Source of the DNA: Rhodanobacter sp.
Lineage (GTDB): Bacteria > Pseudomonadota > Gammaproteobacteria > Xanthomonadales > Rhodanobacteraceae
Direction: 5' to 3'
DNA: 64,000 bases
NCBI GenBank assembly: GCA_040371205.1
Contig: AP031382.1
Coordinates: forward strand, 2,167,562-2,231,561
Shown here: positions 9,072 through 17,694 of the stretch, in pieces
Layout: each line of letters opens with the position of its first letter
How positions within the stretch are numbered: position 1 is the stretch's first letter
Notes under the pieces: generated by a model
Told to the model about the DNA's origin: nothing
The model's database searches: none
Seen by the model: the letters and a program-made list of their open reading frames with translations, nothing else
Position numbers and translations under genes: made by a program

Positions 9072-11020
9072 CAACCGCAGCCACCGCGCTGGACACGCGC
9101 AGCTTCGATCTCGTCGCGCTCGCCTTCGCCGCCACGCTCGCGCTGCACACGCCGCACCTGCCCTGGTGGCTCAGTGCGCCGCTGGTGCTGGCCATCGGCC
9201 TGCGCTGGCGGCTGCGCCGGCAGCATCATGTGCGCACTCCCATGTGGATGAAGTTGCCGCTGCTGGCGCTGCTGGTGCTCGCCGTCATCGCTCACTACGG
9301 CAACGTGTTCGGACAGGCGCCCGGCACCGCACTGGCCGCGGGCCTGCTGGCGCTGAAGCTGCTGGAAACCGAAACGGTGCGCGATGCGCGCGTGGGCGTG
9401 GGCTTCGCCTGCTTCCTCCTGATGGCCGCCCTGCTGTTCGACCAGAGCCTCGTCGCCACCGTCGCGGTGGCACTGGGTCTGCTGCCGCCGCTCGCCGCGC
9501 TGCGTTCGCTGGAGCCCGGACGCCGGGCACCGGTCGCCTTGTGGCGCGACCTGGTCCCCGGCGCGACCCTGCTGGCGACCGCATTGCCGCTGGCCGTACT
9601 GGCCTTTCTGCTGGTGCCGCGGCTCAGTTCACCGCTGTGGGGCGCCGCGAACAACACCGAACAGCGCAGCGGCCTGGCCGACAGCATGACGCCGGCTGGC
9701 TTCACCCAACTGCTGATCGACGACAGCCCCGCACTGCGCGTGAGCTTCGACGGTCCGCCACCACCGCCCGACCGCCGCTATTTCCGTGCCTACGTGATGA
9801 GCCGCTACGACGGCATCAGCTGGACGTACCGCGACGTGGTCAACCAGCCGCCGGCTCCCGTCGAGGCCGTCGCCGGCCTGCGCTACCGCATCAGCCTGGA
9901 GCCGACCCGGCAACACGTGCTGCCCACGCTGGACATGCCGCTGACCGCGCCGCCAGGAGCCAGCCTGCGCCGCGACCGCGTGCTGATGGCCGACAAACCG
10001 GTGGACAAGCTGCGCGACTACACGATGACGTCCGCCACCGCCTACCGGCTGGAGCCGCAGTTGGGCCGCCATCACGCCCGCTGGCTGCAACTGCCCGCGG
10101 GCTTCAACCCGCGCACGCTGGCGCTGGGCCAGTCGTGGCGCGAGCGATACGGCAACGACGACGATGCCATCGTGCGGGCGGCACTCGCGCTGTTCCACGA
10201 CGGCGGCTTCAGCTACACCCTGTCGCCCGCGCCGTTGGGCCGCGACGCGATGGACGACTTCCTGTTCGTCACGCACGAAGGTTTCTGCGAACACTACGCC
10301 TCGGCGTTCACCGTGCTGATGCGCGCCGCCGGCATCCCGGCGCGCGTGGTCACCGGCTACCAGGGCGGCTATTGGAACGCGATGGGACGCTACCTGCTGG
10401 TTCGCAATTCCGATGCGCATGCGTGGAGCGAAGTGTGGCTGGCCGGCCGCGGCTGGGTGCGCGTCGACCCCACCGCCGCCGTGCATCCGCAGCGCATCAG
10501 CCTCGGCGCCGCCGCTGCGGCGCCCGGCCAGTTGCCGTGGTACGAGGACGGCTGGCTGCAATCGCTGCGCAATCACTGGGACATCGTCAACCGCTGGTGG
10601 AACATCGGCGTTAATGGTTTCAACGCGCTGCGCCAGCGCAGCCTGCTGAAGCCGTTCGGCGTCGACGAGACGGATACCTCGACGCTGGCGTCGCTGCTCG
10701 CCGCATCCTGCGTGCTGGCGATGCTGGCGGGTTTGGCGTGGGTGTGGCGGCGACGCGAGCCGGAGGACGCCGTGCGCGCCGCATTGCGCCTGCTGGAACG
10801 CAAGCTGGCCCGACGGGGCGTGGCGCGGCGGCCCGGCGAAGGCCCGCGCGACTACCTGTCGCGCGCCGCCGACGCCCTGCCTGCGCAGCGCGACCGCCTG
10901 ACCGAACTGATGCACCGCTATCTGGAACTGCGTTATGCCCAAGCCAAACCGACGCCTGAACTCCTGCGTGCGCTGCAACGCGCGGTTCGGGATTTTTCCG
11001 TCGGTCGCGTGGTCAAATGA
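9068..11020 (+). CDS. TgpA-like transglutaminase-domain membrane protein (DUF3488/DUF4129)
   Basis: 650 residues. Several N-terminal membrane helices (about residues 12-185) are followed by a periplasmic transglutaminase-like core. The catalytic Cys is in HEGFCEHYASAF, the His in SDAHAWSEVWL and the Asp in VRVDPTAAV. A further helix (near 545-560) and a cytoplasmic DUF4129 tail follow. P. aeruginosa TgpA is an essential protein of this type; its substrate is unknown. The ATG overlaps the DUF58 stop by 4 bp. Confidence 0.92.
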   Translation: MTTAATALDTRSFDLVALAFAATLALHTPHLPWWLSAPLVLAIGLRWRLRRQHHVRTPMWMKLPLLALLVLAVIAHYGNVFGQAPGTALAAGLLALKLLETETVRDARVGVGFACFLLMAALLFDQSLVATVAVALGLLPPLAALRSLEPGRRAPVALWRDLVPGATLLATALPLAVLAFLLVPRLSSPLWGAANNTEQRSGLADSMTPAGFTQLLIDDSPALRVSFDGPPPPPDRRYFRAYVMSRYDGISWTYRDVVNQPPAPVEAVAGLRYRISLEPTRQHVLPTLDMPLTAPPGASLRRDRVLMADKPVDKLRDYTMTSATAYRLEPQLGRHHARWLQLPAGFNPRTLALGQSWRERYGNDDDAIVRAALALFHDGGFSYTLSPAPLGRDAMDDFLFVTHEGFCEHYASAFTVLMRAAGIPARVVTGYQGGYWNAMGRYLLVRNSDAHAWSEVWLAGRGWVRVDPTAAVHPQRISLGAAAAAPGQLPWYEDGWLQSLRNHWDIVNRWWNIGVNGFNALRQRSLLKPFGVDETDTSTLASLLAASCVLAMLAGLAWVWRRREPEDAVRAALRLLERKLARRGVARRPGEGPRDYLSRAADALPAQRDRLTELMHRYLELRYAQAKPTPELLRALQRAVRDFSVGRVVK

Positions 11021-11064
11021 TCGTTGATCGGGTAACCCACAAACATCGTGATGGAGAAGCCGCC

Positions 11065-11652
11065 ATGTCCCTGTACCGCCCCGCCGCGCTAGCCGCGGCC
11101 ATCGCCCTGTTGGGCGGTTGCGCAACGATGCCGCAACCGTTGCAAGGCAATTACGCCAATGTCTCCAGCGCTGCCGCCCAGCAAGGCGGCGCCGGCGGCA
11201 CCCGCGTGCGCTGGGGCGGCGAGATCATCAAGACCGAGCCCGGCCCGCAGGAGACTTGCTTCTACATCCTTGCCCGCCCGCTGGACAGCCAGGCCCGCCC
11301 CGAGCTGGGCAGCGCCGGCGACAGCCAGGGCCGCTTCGTCGCCTGCCACAGCGGCTTCTACGACCCGGAAGTGTTCACCCGCGGCCGCGAACTGACCGTC
11401 ACCGGCACCGTCCACGGCACGGTGACCAAGAAGGTGGGCGATTACGACTACCCCTACCCGCGCGTGGAAGCCGACGTGGTGTACCTGTGGCCGAAGCGCC
11501 CGCAATACGTCGACGTGACGCCTTATCCGCCCGGCTTCTACGATCCGTTCTGGGGTCCGTGGGGTCCGTGGGGCTATGGCCCGTACTGGGGTGGGCCGAG
11601 CCGCGTGATCGTGGTGCGTCCGCCGCCGCCCCCGCCGCCGCCCGCCAAGTGA
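11065..11652 (+). CDS. Slp-family outer-membrane lipoprotein
   Basis: 195 residues from the ATG at 11065, preceded by GGAGAAG. The signal peptide ends in a lipobox (LLGGC), so Cys is the lipidated residue. The body resembles Slp/YeaY lipoproteins (a repeat-free beta-rich domain with RGRELTVTGTV). The C-terminus is Gly/Pro/Trp/Tyr-rich (GPWGPWGYGPYWGG, then polyproline), probably disordered. The frame also opens at 11017, overlapping the tgpA stop, but that start would hide the signal peptide. A strong terminator follows. Confidence 0.88.
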   Translation: MSLYRPAALAAAIALLGGCATMPQPLQGNYANVSSAAAQQGGAGGTRVRWGGEIIKTEPGPQETCFYILARPLDSQARPELGSAGDSQGRFVACHSGFYDPEVFTRGRELTVTGTVHGTVTKKVGDYDYPYPRVEADVVYLWPKRPQYVDVTPYPPGFYDPFWGPWGPWGYGPYWGGPSRVIVVRPPPPPPPPAK

Positions 11653-11657
11653 TCTTC

Positions 11658-11700
11658 GCGCACGAAAAAGCCGGCCTTGAGGGCCGGCTTTTTCGTGCGC
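11658..11700. terminator. Bidirectional Rho-independent terminator
   Basis: A perfect 19-bp inverted repeat (arms 11658-11676 and 11682-11700) with a 5-base loop (TTGAG). The arms carry A and T runs next to the GC core, so the hairpin ends in a T run on both strands. It sits between the convergent slp-type and hinT genes and can end both transcripts. Confidence 0.92.
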
Positions 11701-11717
11701 TCCCGCGGCGCGGGCGA

Positions 11718-12062
11718 TCAGCCCGGCGGCCAGCCCAGATGCCGGCCGGCAAGCAGGTGCAGATGCAGGTGGTACACGGTCTGGCCGCCGTATTCGCGGC
11801 AGTTGTTGACCACGCGATAGCCCTGCTCGGCCAAGCCCTCGCGCCGCGCGTACTCGGCGGCGGCCAGCAACAGGCGGCCCAGCAGCGCGGCATCCTCCGG
11901 CGTCGCATCGTCCAGCGTGGGAATCGCTTTTTTCGGAATGAACAGCACATGCACCGGCGCTTGCGGATTCAGATCGCGGAACGCCAGCAACTCGTCGTCC
12001 TCGTAGACGATGTCGGCGGGAATCTCGCGCCGGATGATCTTGCCGAAGATGGTGTCGCCCAT
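11718..12062 (-). CDS. hinT: HIT-family purine nucleotide phosphoramidase (HinT)
   Basis: 114 residues. It has the HinT N-terminus (DTIFGKIIRREIPADIVYED) and the histidine triad HLHLHLLAG near the C-terminus. HinT hydrolyses AMP-lysine and other phosphoramidates in the cytosol. The C-terminus is short and ends in GWPPG, as in HinT of related bacteria. It follows recR on the minus strand with a 76-bp gap containing a 14-bp repeat. Confidence 0.93.
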   Translation of the reverse strand: MGDTIFGKIIRREIPADIVYEDDELLAFRDLNPQAPVHVLFIPKKAIPTLDDATPEDAALLGRLLLAAAEYARREGLAEQGYRVVNNCREYGGQTVYHLHLHLLAGRHLGWPPG

Positions 12063-12138
12063 GTCGTTGTCCTGTCCCGATGAGTGCGGCCAGGGATGGC
12101 CGATCGTTTGATTTTAGCGATCGTGGATAACCGCAGGG

Positions 12139-12729
12139 CTAGAGCAGCTGACGGCCGCCGAACGCATGCGCCAGCGTGCCGCGGTCCACGAATTCCAGTT
12201 CGCCGCCCAGCGGCACGCCGTGCGCCAGCCGCGTGGGCCGCACGCCGCCGGCGCGCGCCAGCTGTGCCAGGTAGTGCGCGGTGGCCTCGCCTTCCACCGT
12301 GGGGTTGGTGGCGATGATCAGTTCTTCCACCTCGCCCTCGCCGAGACGCTGCGCGAGCTGCGCCAGGCCCAGCTCCTCCGGCCCCAGGCCGTCCAGCGGC
12401 GACAGCCGCCCGTGCAGCACGAAGTACTGCCCGCGATAGCCGGTGGCCTGCTCGATGGCCGCCAGGTCCACCGGCGACTCCACCACGCACAGCAACTGGC
12501 GGTCGCGGCTGCTGCCGGCGCAGATCGCGCACAGCGGCTCCTCGCTGAAGTTGCGGCAGCGCGCGCAGTGCCCGATGCGCTGCATCGCTTCGCGCAGTGC
12601 GTCGGCCAGCTTCAGGCCGCGCTCGCGGTCGCGCTCCAGCAGGTGGAAGGCCATCCGCTGAGCACTCTTGCCGCCCACGCCGGGCAGGCAGCGCAATGCA
12701 TCGATCAGATCGGTCAGCAGCTTGCTCAT
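12139..12729 (-). CDS. recR: Recombination mediator RecR
   Basis: 196 residues, typical length. It has an N-terminal helix-hairpin-helix ([17 protein letters not shown]), a C4 zinc motif ([16 protein letters not shown], near 55-70), and a Toprim domain with [12 protein letters not shown]. RecR works with RecFO to load RecA at gaps. It belongs to the conserved dnaX-ybaB-recR cluster. Confidence 0.97.
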   Translation of the reverse strand: MSKLLTDLIDALRCLPGVGGKSAQRMAFHLLERDRERGLKLADALREAMQRIGHCARCRNFSEEPLCAICAGSSRDRQLLCVVESPVDLAAIEQATGYRGQYFVLHGRLSPLDGLGPEELGLAQLAQRLGEGEVEELIIATNPTVEGEATAHYLAQLARAGGVRPTRLAHGVPLGGELEFVDRGTLAHAFGGRQLL

Positions 12730-12805
12730 GCGCCTTCGCTACGCAGCGGCTGTGGTTGGAAAGTCCGGCCAGGGATGGCCAAGGTTTTGCCGGGGGATCG
12801 GCGCA

Positions 12806-13129
12806 TCAAAATGGCATCTTGAAGCCCGGCGGCAGACTCATGCCGGCGGTGACGTTGCCCATCCGGTCGCGGCTGGCCTGGGCCACCTTGTTCACCGCGT
12901 CGTTGATCGCGGCGGCAACCAGGTCCTCGGCCATTTCCGGATCGTCGGCGAAGGTCTGGCGGTCGATGCTGACCTTGCGCACCTCGTGCGCGCCGCTCAT
13001 GGTCACGCTCACCAGCCCGCCGCCGGCGCTGCCGGTGACTTCCAGCTTGGCGATCTCTTCCTGCGCACGCTTCATGTCTTCCTGCATGCGCTGGGCCTGC
13101 TGCATCAGCTGGCCGATCTGACCTCTCAT
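12806..13129 (-). CDS. ybaB: YbaB/EbfC family nucleoid-associated protein
   Basis: 107 residues starting MRGQIGQLMQQAQRMQEDMK, the amphipathic helix typical of YbaB, followed by the beta sheet with GLVSVTMSGAHEVRKVSID. These dimers bind DNA with little specificity. It sits 15 bp downstream of dnaX and ahead of recR, as in most proteobacteria. Confidence 0.96.
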   Translation of the reverse strand: MRGQIGQLMQQAQRMQEDMKRAQEEIAKLEVTGSAGGGLVSVTMSGAHEVRKVSIDRQTFADDPEMAEDLVAAAINDAVNKVAQASRDRMGNVTAGMSLPPGFKMPF

Positions 13130-13144
13130 CGCACTACTCCGTCA

Positions 13145-14803
13145 TCAACTGCCAAAGGGTTTCACCGACTGCGGCACCACGCGGGCGCCGAAATCGCGTT
13201 TCATGGATTGCACGAAGGGATCGTCTTCGATGGATTGCTCGGCCGCCGCCTGCGCCGCGTCACGCGCCTGCGTGGCGCGCGCGGCGGGCGTGGCGGCGGC
13301 GGTCGATTGATCCATGGGAATGAAGCGCAGCCTGATGCGCTCGCCCAGCGCGGCGCTGATGCGTTCTTCCATCTGGCTGAGCATCGGCTCCACCGCCATG
13401 CCCATGTGTGCCGGCTGCAACGCCAGCACCAGGGTGTTGCCGTCGCGTTCGCGCAGCACCGCGTTCTGCGCCAGCACGCCGAAGGGACCGCGCAGGCCGG
13501 CCTGCTCGATCAGGGTTTCCCAGTGCGGCAGTCCGCCGGCCTCGCGTCGTGGCGGCGCCGCCGGCGCCGGCTCGCGCACCGCGGGCACCGGAGCAGCGAC
13601 GGGCGGCGCAGCGCGATAGGCGGGAGCCGGCGCAGCTGCGTGCGCCGCAGTACGTGCAGGCGATGGCGCTGGCTGTGGAGCCGATGCCGGACGCTCGGCC
13701 GCCGGACGCGGCGCCTCGCCGCCGGGGCGGAACGCCAGCATGCGCAGCAGCGCCATCTCGAAACCGGTGCGCGCATCGGGCGCCAGCGCCAGGTCGCGGC
13801 GGCCGCCGATGGCGATCTGGTAGTAGAGCTGCACGTCCTCCGGCGCGATGCGCGCGGCCAGCGCGTGCAGCGCCTCGCCGTCGGAGTCGTCGTCGAGACG
13901 GTAACCGGGGATCAGCTGGACGAGTTGCAGGCGGTGCAGCACGCCGGCGATATCGTCCAGCACGCCGCCGAAATCCGGCGAGTACGAGGCGATCTGCGCG
14001 CACTCGGCGAGCAGCCGCGCGCCATCGCCGTCGGCCAGCGCACCGAGCACGCCCAGCACCTGGCCGCGCGCCACGCTGCCCAGCATGGTGCGCACGTCGT
14101 CGGCGTGCAGCGATCCGCCACCGTAGGCGATGGCCTGGTCGAGCAGCGACAGGCCGTCGCGCAACGAGCCGTCGGCGCCGCGCGCCAGTTCCTCGATGGC
14201 GGCCTCCTCGTAGGCGATGCTCTCGGCGCCGAGGATGTGCCGCATCTGGCCGGCGATCTGCTCGGGCAACAGGCGCTTGAGGTTGAACTTGAGGCAGCGC
14301 GACAACACCGTCACCGGCAGCTTCTGCGGGTCGGTGGTGGCGAGCAGGAATTTCACGTGCGGCGGCGGTTCCTCCAGCGTCTTCAGCAGCGCGTTGAACG
14401 CCGGCTTGGAGAGCATGTGCACCTCGTCCACTAGGTACACCTTGAAGCGGCCGCGCGAGGGTGCGTACTGCGCGTTCTCGATCACCTCGCGCACGTCATC
14501 CACGCCGGTGTTGCTGGCCGCGTCGATTTCCAGCAGGTCGACGAAGCGACCCTCATCCACCGCGGTACAGACCGCGCATTCGCCGCAGGGATCGGCCGAC
14601 TCGCCACGCTCGCAGTTCAGCGACTTGGCGAAGATGCGCGCGATGGTGGTCTTGCCCACGCCGCGCGTGCCGGTGAACAGGTAGGCGTGATGCATGCGCC
14701 CGGTGTCCAGCGCATTGGTGAGCGCGCGCACCACATGCTCCTGCCCCACCAGTTCGGCGAACTTGCGCGGGCGCCATTTGCGGGCGAGAACCTGATAGGA
14801 CAT
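13145..14803 (-). CDS. dnaX: DNA polymerase III subunit tau/gamma DnaX
   Basis: 552 residues. The start YQVLARKWRPRKFAELVGQE, Walker A GTRGVGKTT near residue 45, the zinc-binding cysteines in CERGESADPCGECAVC and the Walker B LVDEVHML identify the clamp-loader ATPase. The Pro/Ala-rich linker (about 365-430) precedes the tau C-terminal domain that binds the polymerase. It is somewhat shorter than E. coli tau (643). No A-run slippery site for gamma was seen. It lies downstream of the SRP RNA gene. Confidence 0.97.
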   Translation of the reverse strand: MSYQVLARKWRPRKFAELVGQEHVVRALTNALDTGRMHHAYLFTGTRGVGKTTIARIFAKSLNCERGESADPCGECAVCTAVDEGRFVDLLEIDAASNTGVDDVREVIENAQYAPSRGRFKVYLVDEVHMLSKPAFNALLKTLEEPPPHVKFLLATTDPQKLPVTVLSRCLKFNLKRLLPEQIAGQMRHILGAESIAYEEAAIEELARGADGSLRDGLSLLDQAIAYGGGSLHADDVRTMLGSVARGQVLGVLGALADGDGARLLAECAQIASYSPDFGGVLDDIAGVLHRLQLVQLIPGYRLDDDSDGEALHALAARIAPEDVQLYYQIAIGGRRDLALAPDARTGFEMALLRMLAFRPGGEAPRPAAERPASAPQPAPSPARTAAHAAAPAPAYRAAPPVAAPVPAVREPAPAAPPRREAGGLPHWETLIEQAGLRGPFGVLAQNAVLRERDGNTLVLALQPAHMGMAVEPMLSQMEERISAALGERIRLRFIPMDQSTAAATPAARATQARDAAQAAAEQSIEDDPFVQSMKRDFGARVVPQSVKPFGS

Positions 14804-15010
14804 GCCTGACTACCTTGGGGCGAAGGTCGATTGTGCCAAGGCGGGGGCGACAAGTCAGTAAAAGCGCGCGGGTTGCCGCAAGATTGGCCTCTCAATCCCA
14901 ACCCTCTCCCCGGCCAGCGCGTAGGGGCAGACGTGCCGTGCGGGTTCGCCTTCGCCTGCCGTCGGCGTGCGGATGGCCCGAGACTCTCGGAAAGGCAGGC
15001 GCTAAATGGC
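14804..15010. other. Non-coding spacer between dnaX and the SRP RNA
   Basis: This spacer has no convincing gene. It carries a stretch near 14886-14913 with CCCAACCCTCTCCCCGGCC, which looks like a degenerate copy of a repeat dispersed in many xanthomonad genomes. No clear dnaX promoter could be picked out, so dnaX may be read through from the RNA gene. Confidence 0.5.
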
Positions 15011-15120
15011 GGCGGCCCCGCCAGCCACACCCCGGCACCCGAATCATCCACTACCGTTGCTTCCTTCCGGACCTGGCGGGGTTTGCGGACTATCGTCGCG
15101 GGGGGACCGACGGGGCCACC
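15011..15120 (-). ncRNA. ffs: Signal recognition particle 4.5S RNA
   Basis: Read on the minus strand, the segment contains the invariant SRP domain IV hairpin: CCAGGTCCGGAAGGAAGCA, with the GGAA tetraloop and the asymmetric internal loop. The ends pair: GGTGGCCCC at the 5' end with GGGGCCGCC at the 3' end, giving a rod of about 110 nt, the size of bacterial 4.5S RNA. It binds Ffh and targets nascent membrane proteins. Exact ends are estimated from pairing. Gammaproteobacteria such as Pseudomonas also place it near dnaX. Confidence 0.93.
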
Positions 15121-15207
15121 ATGGGAGGTCGATGCGCGCAAGCCGTGCGAAGCGCGAACCGAGACCGACACGGAGCTTGCCAAGCAAGCCACCCGTGCGG
15201 GGCGCGC

Positions 15208-15237
15208 ATTGTGCCCCAGATCGCCCGCACAACTCAA
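15208..15237 (-). promoter_or_regulatory. Candidate promoter for the SRP RNA
   Basis: On the minus strand TTGAGT (15237-15232) is followed after 18 bp by CACAAT (15213-15208). Transcription would begin near 15201, about 80 nt before the predicted mature RNA end, so 5' processing would be needed. This is a pattern match only. Confidence 0.35.
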
Positions 15238-15398
15238 GGCAAGCGCAGAGGCCGATGCACCGGAGCCGCCTGTCACAGCTTTAATCCGCAGATTTCGCCG
15301 GATGCGATTTCCGCCATGCCTGCTTTGTGCCGAATTCCGCGTCCCGAACCGGCAAGCCCTTCTAGACCGCGGCCCATCCCCCGAGCGAGCATGACGCC

Positions 15399-16340
15399 AT
15401 GCCCATCCTCGATTTCATCGACTCGCACACCGGCGGCGAACCCACCCGGGTGATCCTGTCCGGCTTTCCGGACCTCGGCGCCGGCACGCCGGCCGAACGC
15501 CTGCGCGTCTTCCGCGAAAAACACGACCGCTGGCGCCAAGCCATCGCCTGCGAACCGCGCGGCTCGGACACCATGGTCGGCGCCCTGCTGCTGCCGCCCG
15601 CGAGCGCCGACGCCTGTGCCGGCGTGATCTATTTCAACAACGTCGGCTACCTCGGCATGTGCGGCCACGGCACCATCGGCCTGATCCGCACCCTGCAGCA
15701 TCTCGGCCGCCTGTCGCCGGGCGCGCACCGGCTGGAGACCCCGGTCGGCACGGTCGGCGTGGCCCTGCACGACGACGGCCGCGTGTCGGTGGAGAACGTG
15801 GAAAGCTACCGCCACGCGCACGACGTCGCGCTGGAAGTGCCCGGCCACGGCACCGTGCACGGCGACGTGGCCTGGGGCGGCAACTGGTTCTTCATCACCC
15901 GCGACACGCCGCTGCCGCTGACCCTGACCAACCAGCGCGCGCTCACCGCCTACGCCGAGGCGATCCGCAGCGCGCTCGAAATGGCCGGCATCACCGGCGC
16001 CGACGGGGCCGAGATCGATCACATCGAACTCAACGAACACGTCGACCAGACCGGCGCCGATGCGCGCAACTTCGTGCTGTGTCCCGGCATGGCCTACGAC
16101 CGCTCGCCCTGCGGCACCGGCACCAGCGCCAAGCTGGCTTGCCTCGCGGCGGACGGGGCGCTGGCGCCCGGCCAGGTCTGGCGCCAGGCCGGCATCCTCG
16201 GCAGCGTGTTCGAGGCCCGTTACCAGCCCGGCGCGCGCGGCGTGCTGCCGCACGTCACCGGCAGCGCCCACATCACCGTGCAGGGCCAGTTGCGGATCGA
16301 CGACGCCGATCCGCTGGCCTGGGGCATAGGCGCGGCGTGA
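15399..16340 (+). CDS. lhpA: 4-hydroxyproline 2-epimerase
   Basis: 313 residues of the proline racemase family. The two catalytic cysteines are Cys88 in MCGHGTIG and Cys238 in [10 protein letters not shown]. It would convert trans-4-hydroxy-L-proline into cis-4-hydroxy-D-proline, the first step of the pathway completed by the next five genes. The operon context separates it from proline racemase and from trans-3-hydroxyproline dehydratase, which lacks one cysteine. Its TGA overlaps the GTG start of the next gene by 3 bp. Confidence 0.93.
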   Translation: MPILDFIDSHTGGEPTRVILSGFPDLGAGTPAERLRVFREKHDRWRQAIACEPRGSDTMVGALLLPPASADACAGVIYFNNVGYLGMCGHGTIGLIRTLQHLGRLSPGAHRLETPVGTVGVALHDDGRVSVENVESYRHAHDVALEVPGHGTVHGDVAWGGNWFFITRDTPLPLTLTNQRALTAYAEAIRSALEMAGITGADGAEIDHIELNEHVDQTGADARNFVLCPGMAYDRSPCGTGTSAKLACLAADGALAPGQVWRQAGILGSVFEARYQPGARGVLPHVTGSAHITVQGQLRIDDADPLAWGIGAA

Positions 16341-17449
16341 GCGGCGACGCGCTCATCGTCATCGGCGCCGGCATCGTGGGCGCGGCCTGCGCGGAGCGCG
16401 CCAGCGCCGAAGGTTTCGCGGTCACCCTCGTCGAGTCCGGCACCGTCGGCGGCGGCGCCACTGCGGCGGCGATGGGGCACCTGGTGGCGATGGACGACGA
16501 TCCGGCCGAACTGGCGCTCTCGCATTACTCGCTGGACCTGTGGAACGCGCTGGCCGACCTGCCGCAGGCGCAGTTCAGCCGTTGCGGCACGCTGTGGGTG
16601 GCGGCCGAGGAGCGCGAGTTGGCCGGCATCCCCGCCAAGCTCGACCGCCTGGTCGCCGCCGGCATCCAGGCCGAAGCGGTGGACGCCACGGCGCTCTACC
16701 AACTGGAGCCGATGCTGGCGCCCGGTCTCGCCGGCGGCATGCTGGTGCCGCACGAGGCCGTGGTGTACGGGCCGGCCGTGGCCATGCATCTGGCCGATTG
16801 CGCGCAATCGCGCGGCGCCCGGCTGCTGCGCGGACGGGCGCGGCGGCTCACCCGCGGCGGCGTCGAGCTGGAGGATGGCCAGATCCTGCGCGGTACCGTG
16901 CTGGTCGCCACCGGCTGCGCCCTGCCCGAGCTGCTGCCAGACCTGCCGATGCGCGCGCGCAAGGGACACCTGGCGATCACCCAGCGCCATCCCGGTTTGC
17001 TGCACCACCAGACGCTGGAACTCGGCTACGCCGACAGCGCGCACGGCAGCGATGCGAGCAGCGTGGCCTTCAACGTGCAACCGCGGCCGACCGGGCAGAT
17101 CCTGATCGGTTCGTCGCGCGAATTCGACGACACGATGGACCCCGCGGTGTCGATGCCCATGCTGCGCCGCATGCTCGAACGCAGCTTCCGTTACATGCCG
17201 GCGTTGCGCGGGCTGGATGCGCTGCGTGTGTGGACCGGATTCCGTCCCACCAGCATCGACGGCCGCCCCTACATCGGGCGGGTGCCCGGCATGGACGACG
17301 TGTGGGTCGCCGCCGGCCACGAGGGCCTGGGCATCACCACCGCGCTCGGCACCGCGCAGCTGCTGGCGGACCAATGGATGCAGCGGCCCTCCGCGATCGA
17401 CAGCACGCCGTTCGACCCGGCGCGGCTTGCCGCCACGGCGGCCGCATGA
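16337..17449 (+). CDS. FAD-dependent D-hydroxyproline dehydrogenase, DAAO-like subunit
   Basis: 370 residues from a GTG start at 16337. The N-terminal dinucleotide fold is [13 protein letters not shown]; the C-terminal DAAO motif is [18 protein letters not shown] followed by [16 protein letters not shown]. It is a D-amino acid oxidase-like flavoprotein that should oxidise cis-4-hydroxy-D-proline to pyrroline-4-hydroxy-2-carboxylate. The two following genes encode the expected electron-transfer subunits. The start is fixed by the overlap with the epimerase; an ATG alternative lies far inside. Confidence 0.88.
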   Translation: MSGDALIVIGAGIVGAACAERASAEGFAVTLVESGTVGGGATAAAMGHLVAMDDDPAELALSHYSLDLWNALADLPQAQFSRCGTLWVAAEERELAGIPAKLDRLVAAGIQAEAVDATALYQLEPMLAPGLAGGMLVPHEAVVYGPAVAMHLADCAQSRGARLLRGRARRLTRGGVELEDGQILRGTVLVATGCALPELLPDLPMRARKGHLAITQRHPGLLHHQTLELGYADSAHGSDASSVAFNVQPRPTGQILIGSSREFDDTMDPAVSMPMLRRMLERSFRYMPALRGLDALRVWTGFRPTSIDGRPYIGRVPGMDDVWVAAGHEGLGITTALGTAQLLADQWMQRPSAIDSTPFDPARLAATAAA

Positions 17450-17694
17450 ACGGCGCGACAGTCCGCATCACGCTCAACGGCCGGCCGTTCGAGGTAGAAG
17501 AAGGCTGCAGTGTCGCCGCCGCCGTCGCTCGCCTCGGCGTGCCGTTTCGTCATTCGGTGCGCGGCGAGCCGCGCATGCCCCTGTGCGGCATGGGCGTGTG
17601 TTTCGAATGCCGCGTATGCATCGACGGCGTCGCCGGGCAACGCGCGTGCATGGTGCCGGTGCGCGCCGGCATGCAGGTGACCACCGATGGCTGA
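17446..17694 (+). CDS. Small [2Fe-2S] subunit of D-hydroxyproline dehydrogenase
   Basis: 82 residues. Four cysteines at 47, 52, 55 and 68 follow the plant-type ferredoxin spacing C-x4-C-x2-C-x12-C (CGMGVCFECRVC), as in HcnA/SoxA-like small subunits. It should shuttle electrons between the two flavoprotein subunits. It overlaps the upstream gene by 4 bp and the downstream gene by 8 bp. Confidence 0.9.
   Translation: MNGATVRITLNGRPFEVEEGCSVAAAVARLGVPFRHSVRGEPRMPLCGMGVCFECRVCIDGVAGQRACMVPVRAGMQVTTDG

Noticed and set aside
11017-11064. Earlier ATG of the Slp-type gene overlapping the tgpA stop
   Set aside because: It would add 16 polar residues ahead of the signal peptide and spoil lipoprotein export. 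The ATG at 11065 has a GGAGAAG site.
13145-14803. Programmed frameshift in dnaX to make gamma
   Set aside because: No A-rich slippery heptamer followed by a hairpin was seen near the end of the ATPase domain; related bacteria appear to make only tau or use other means.
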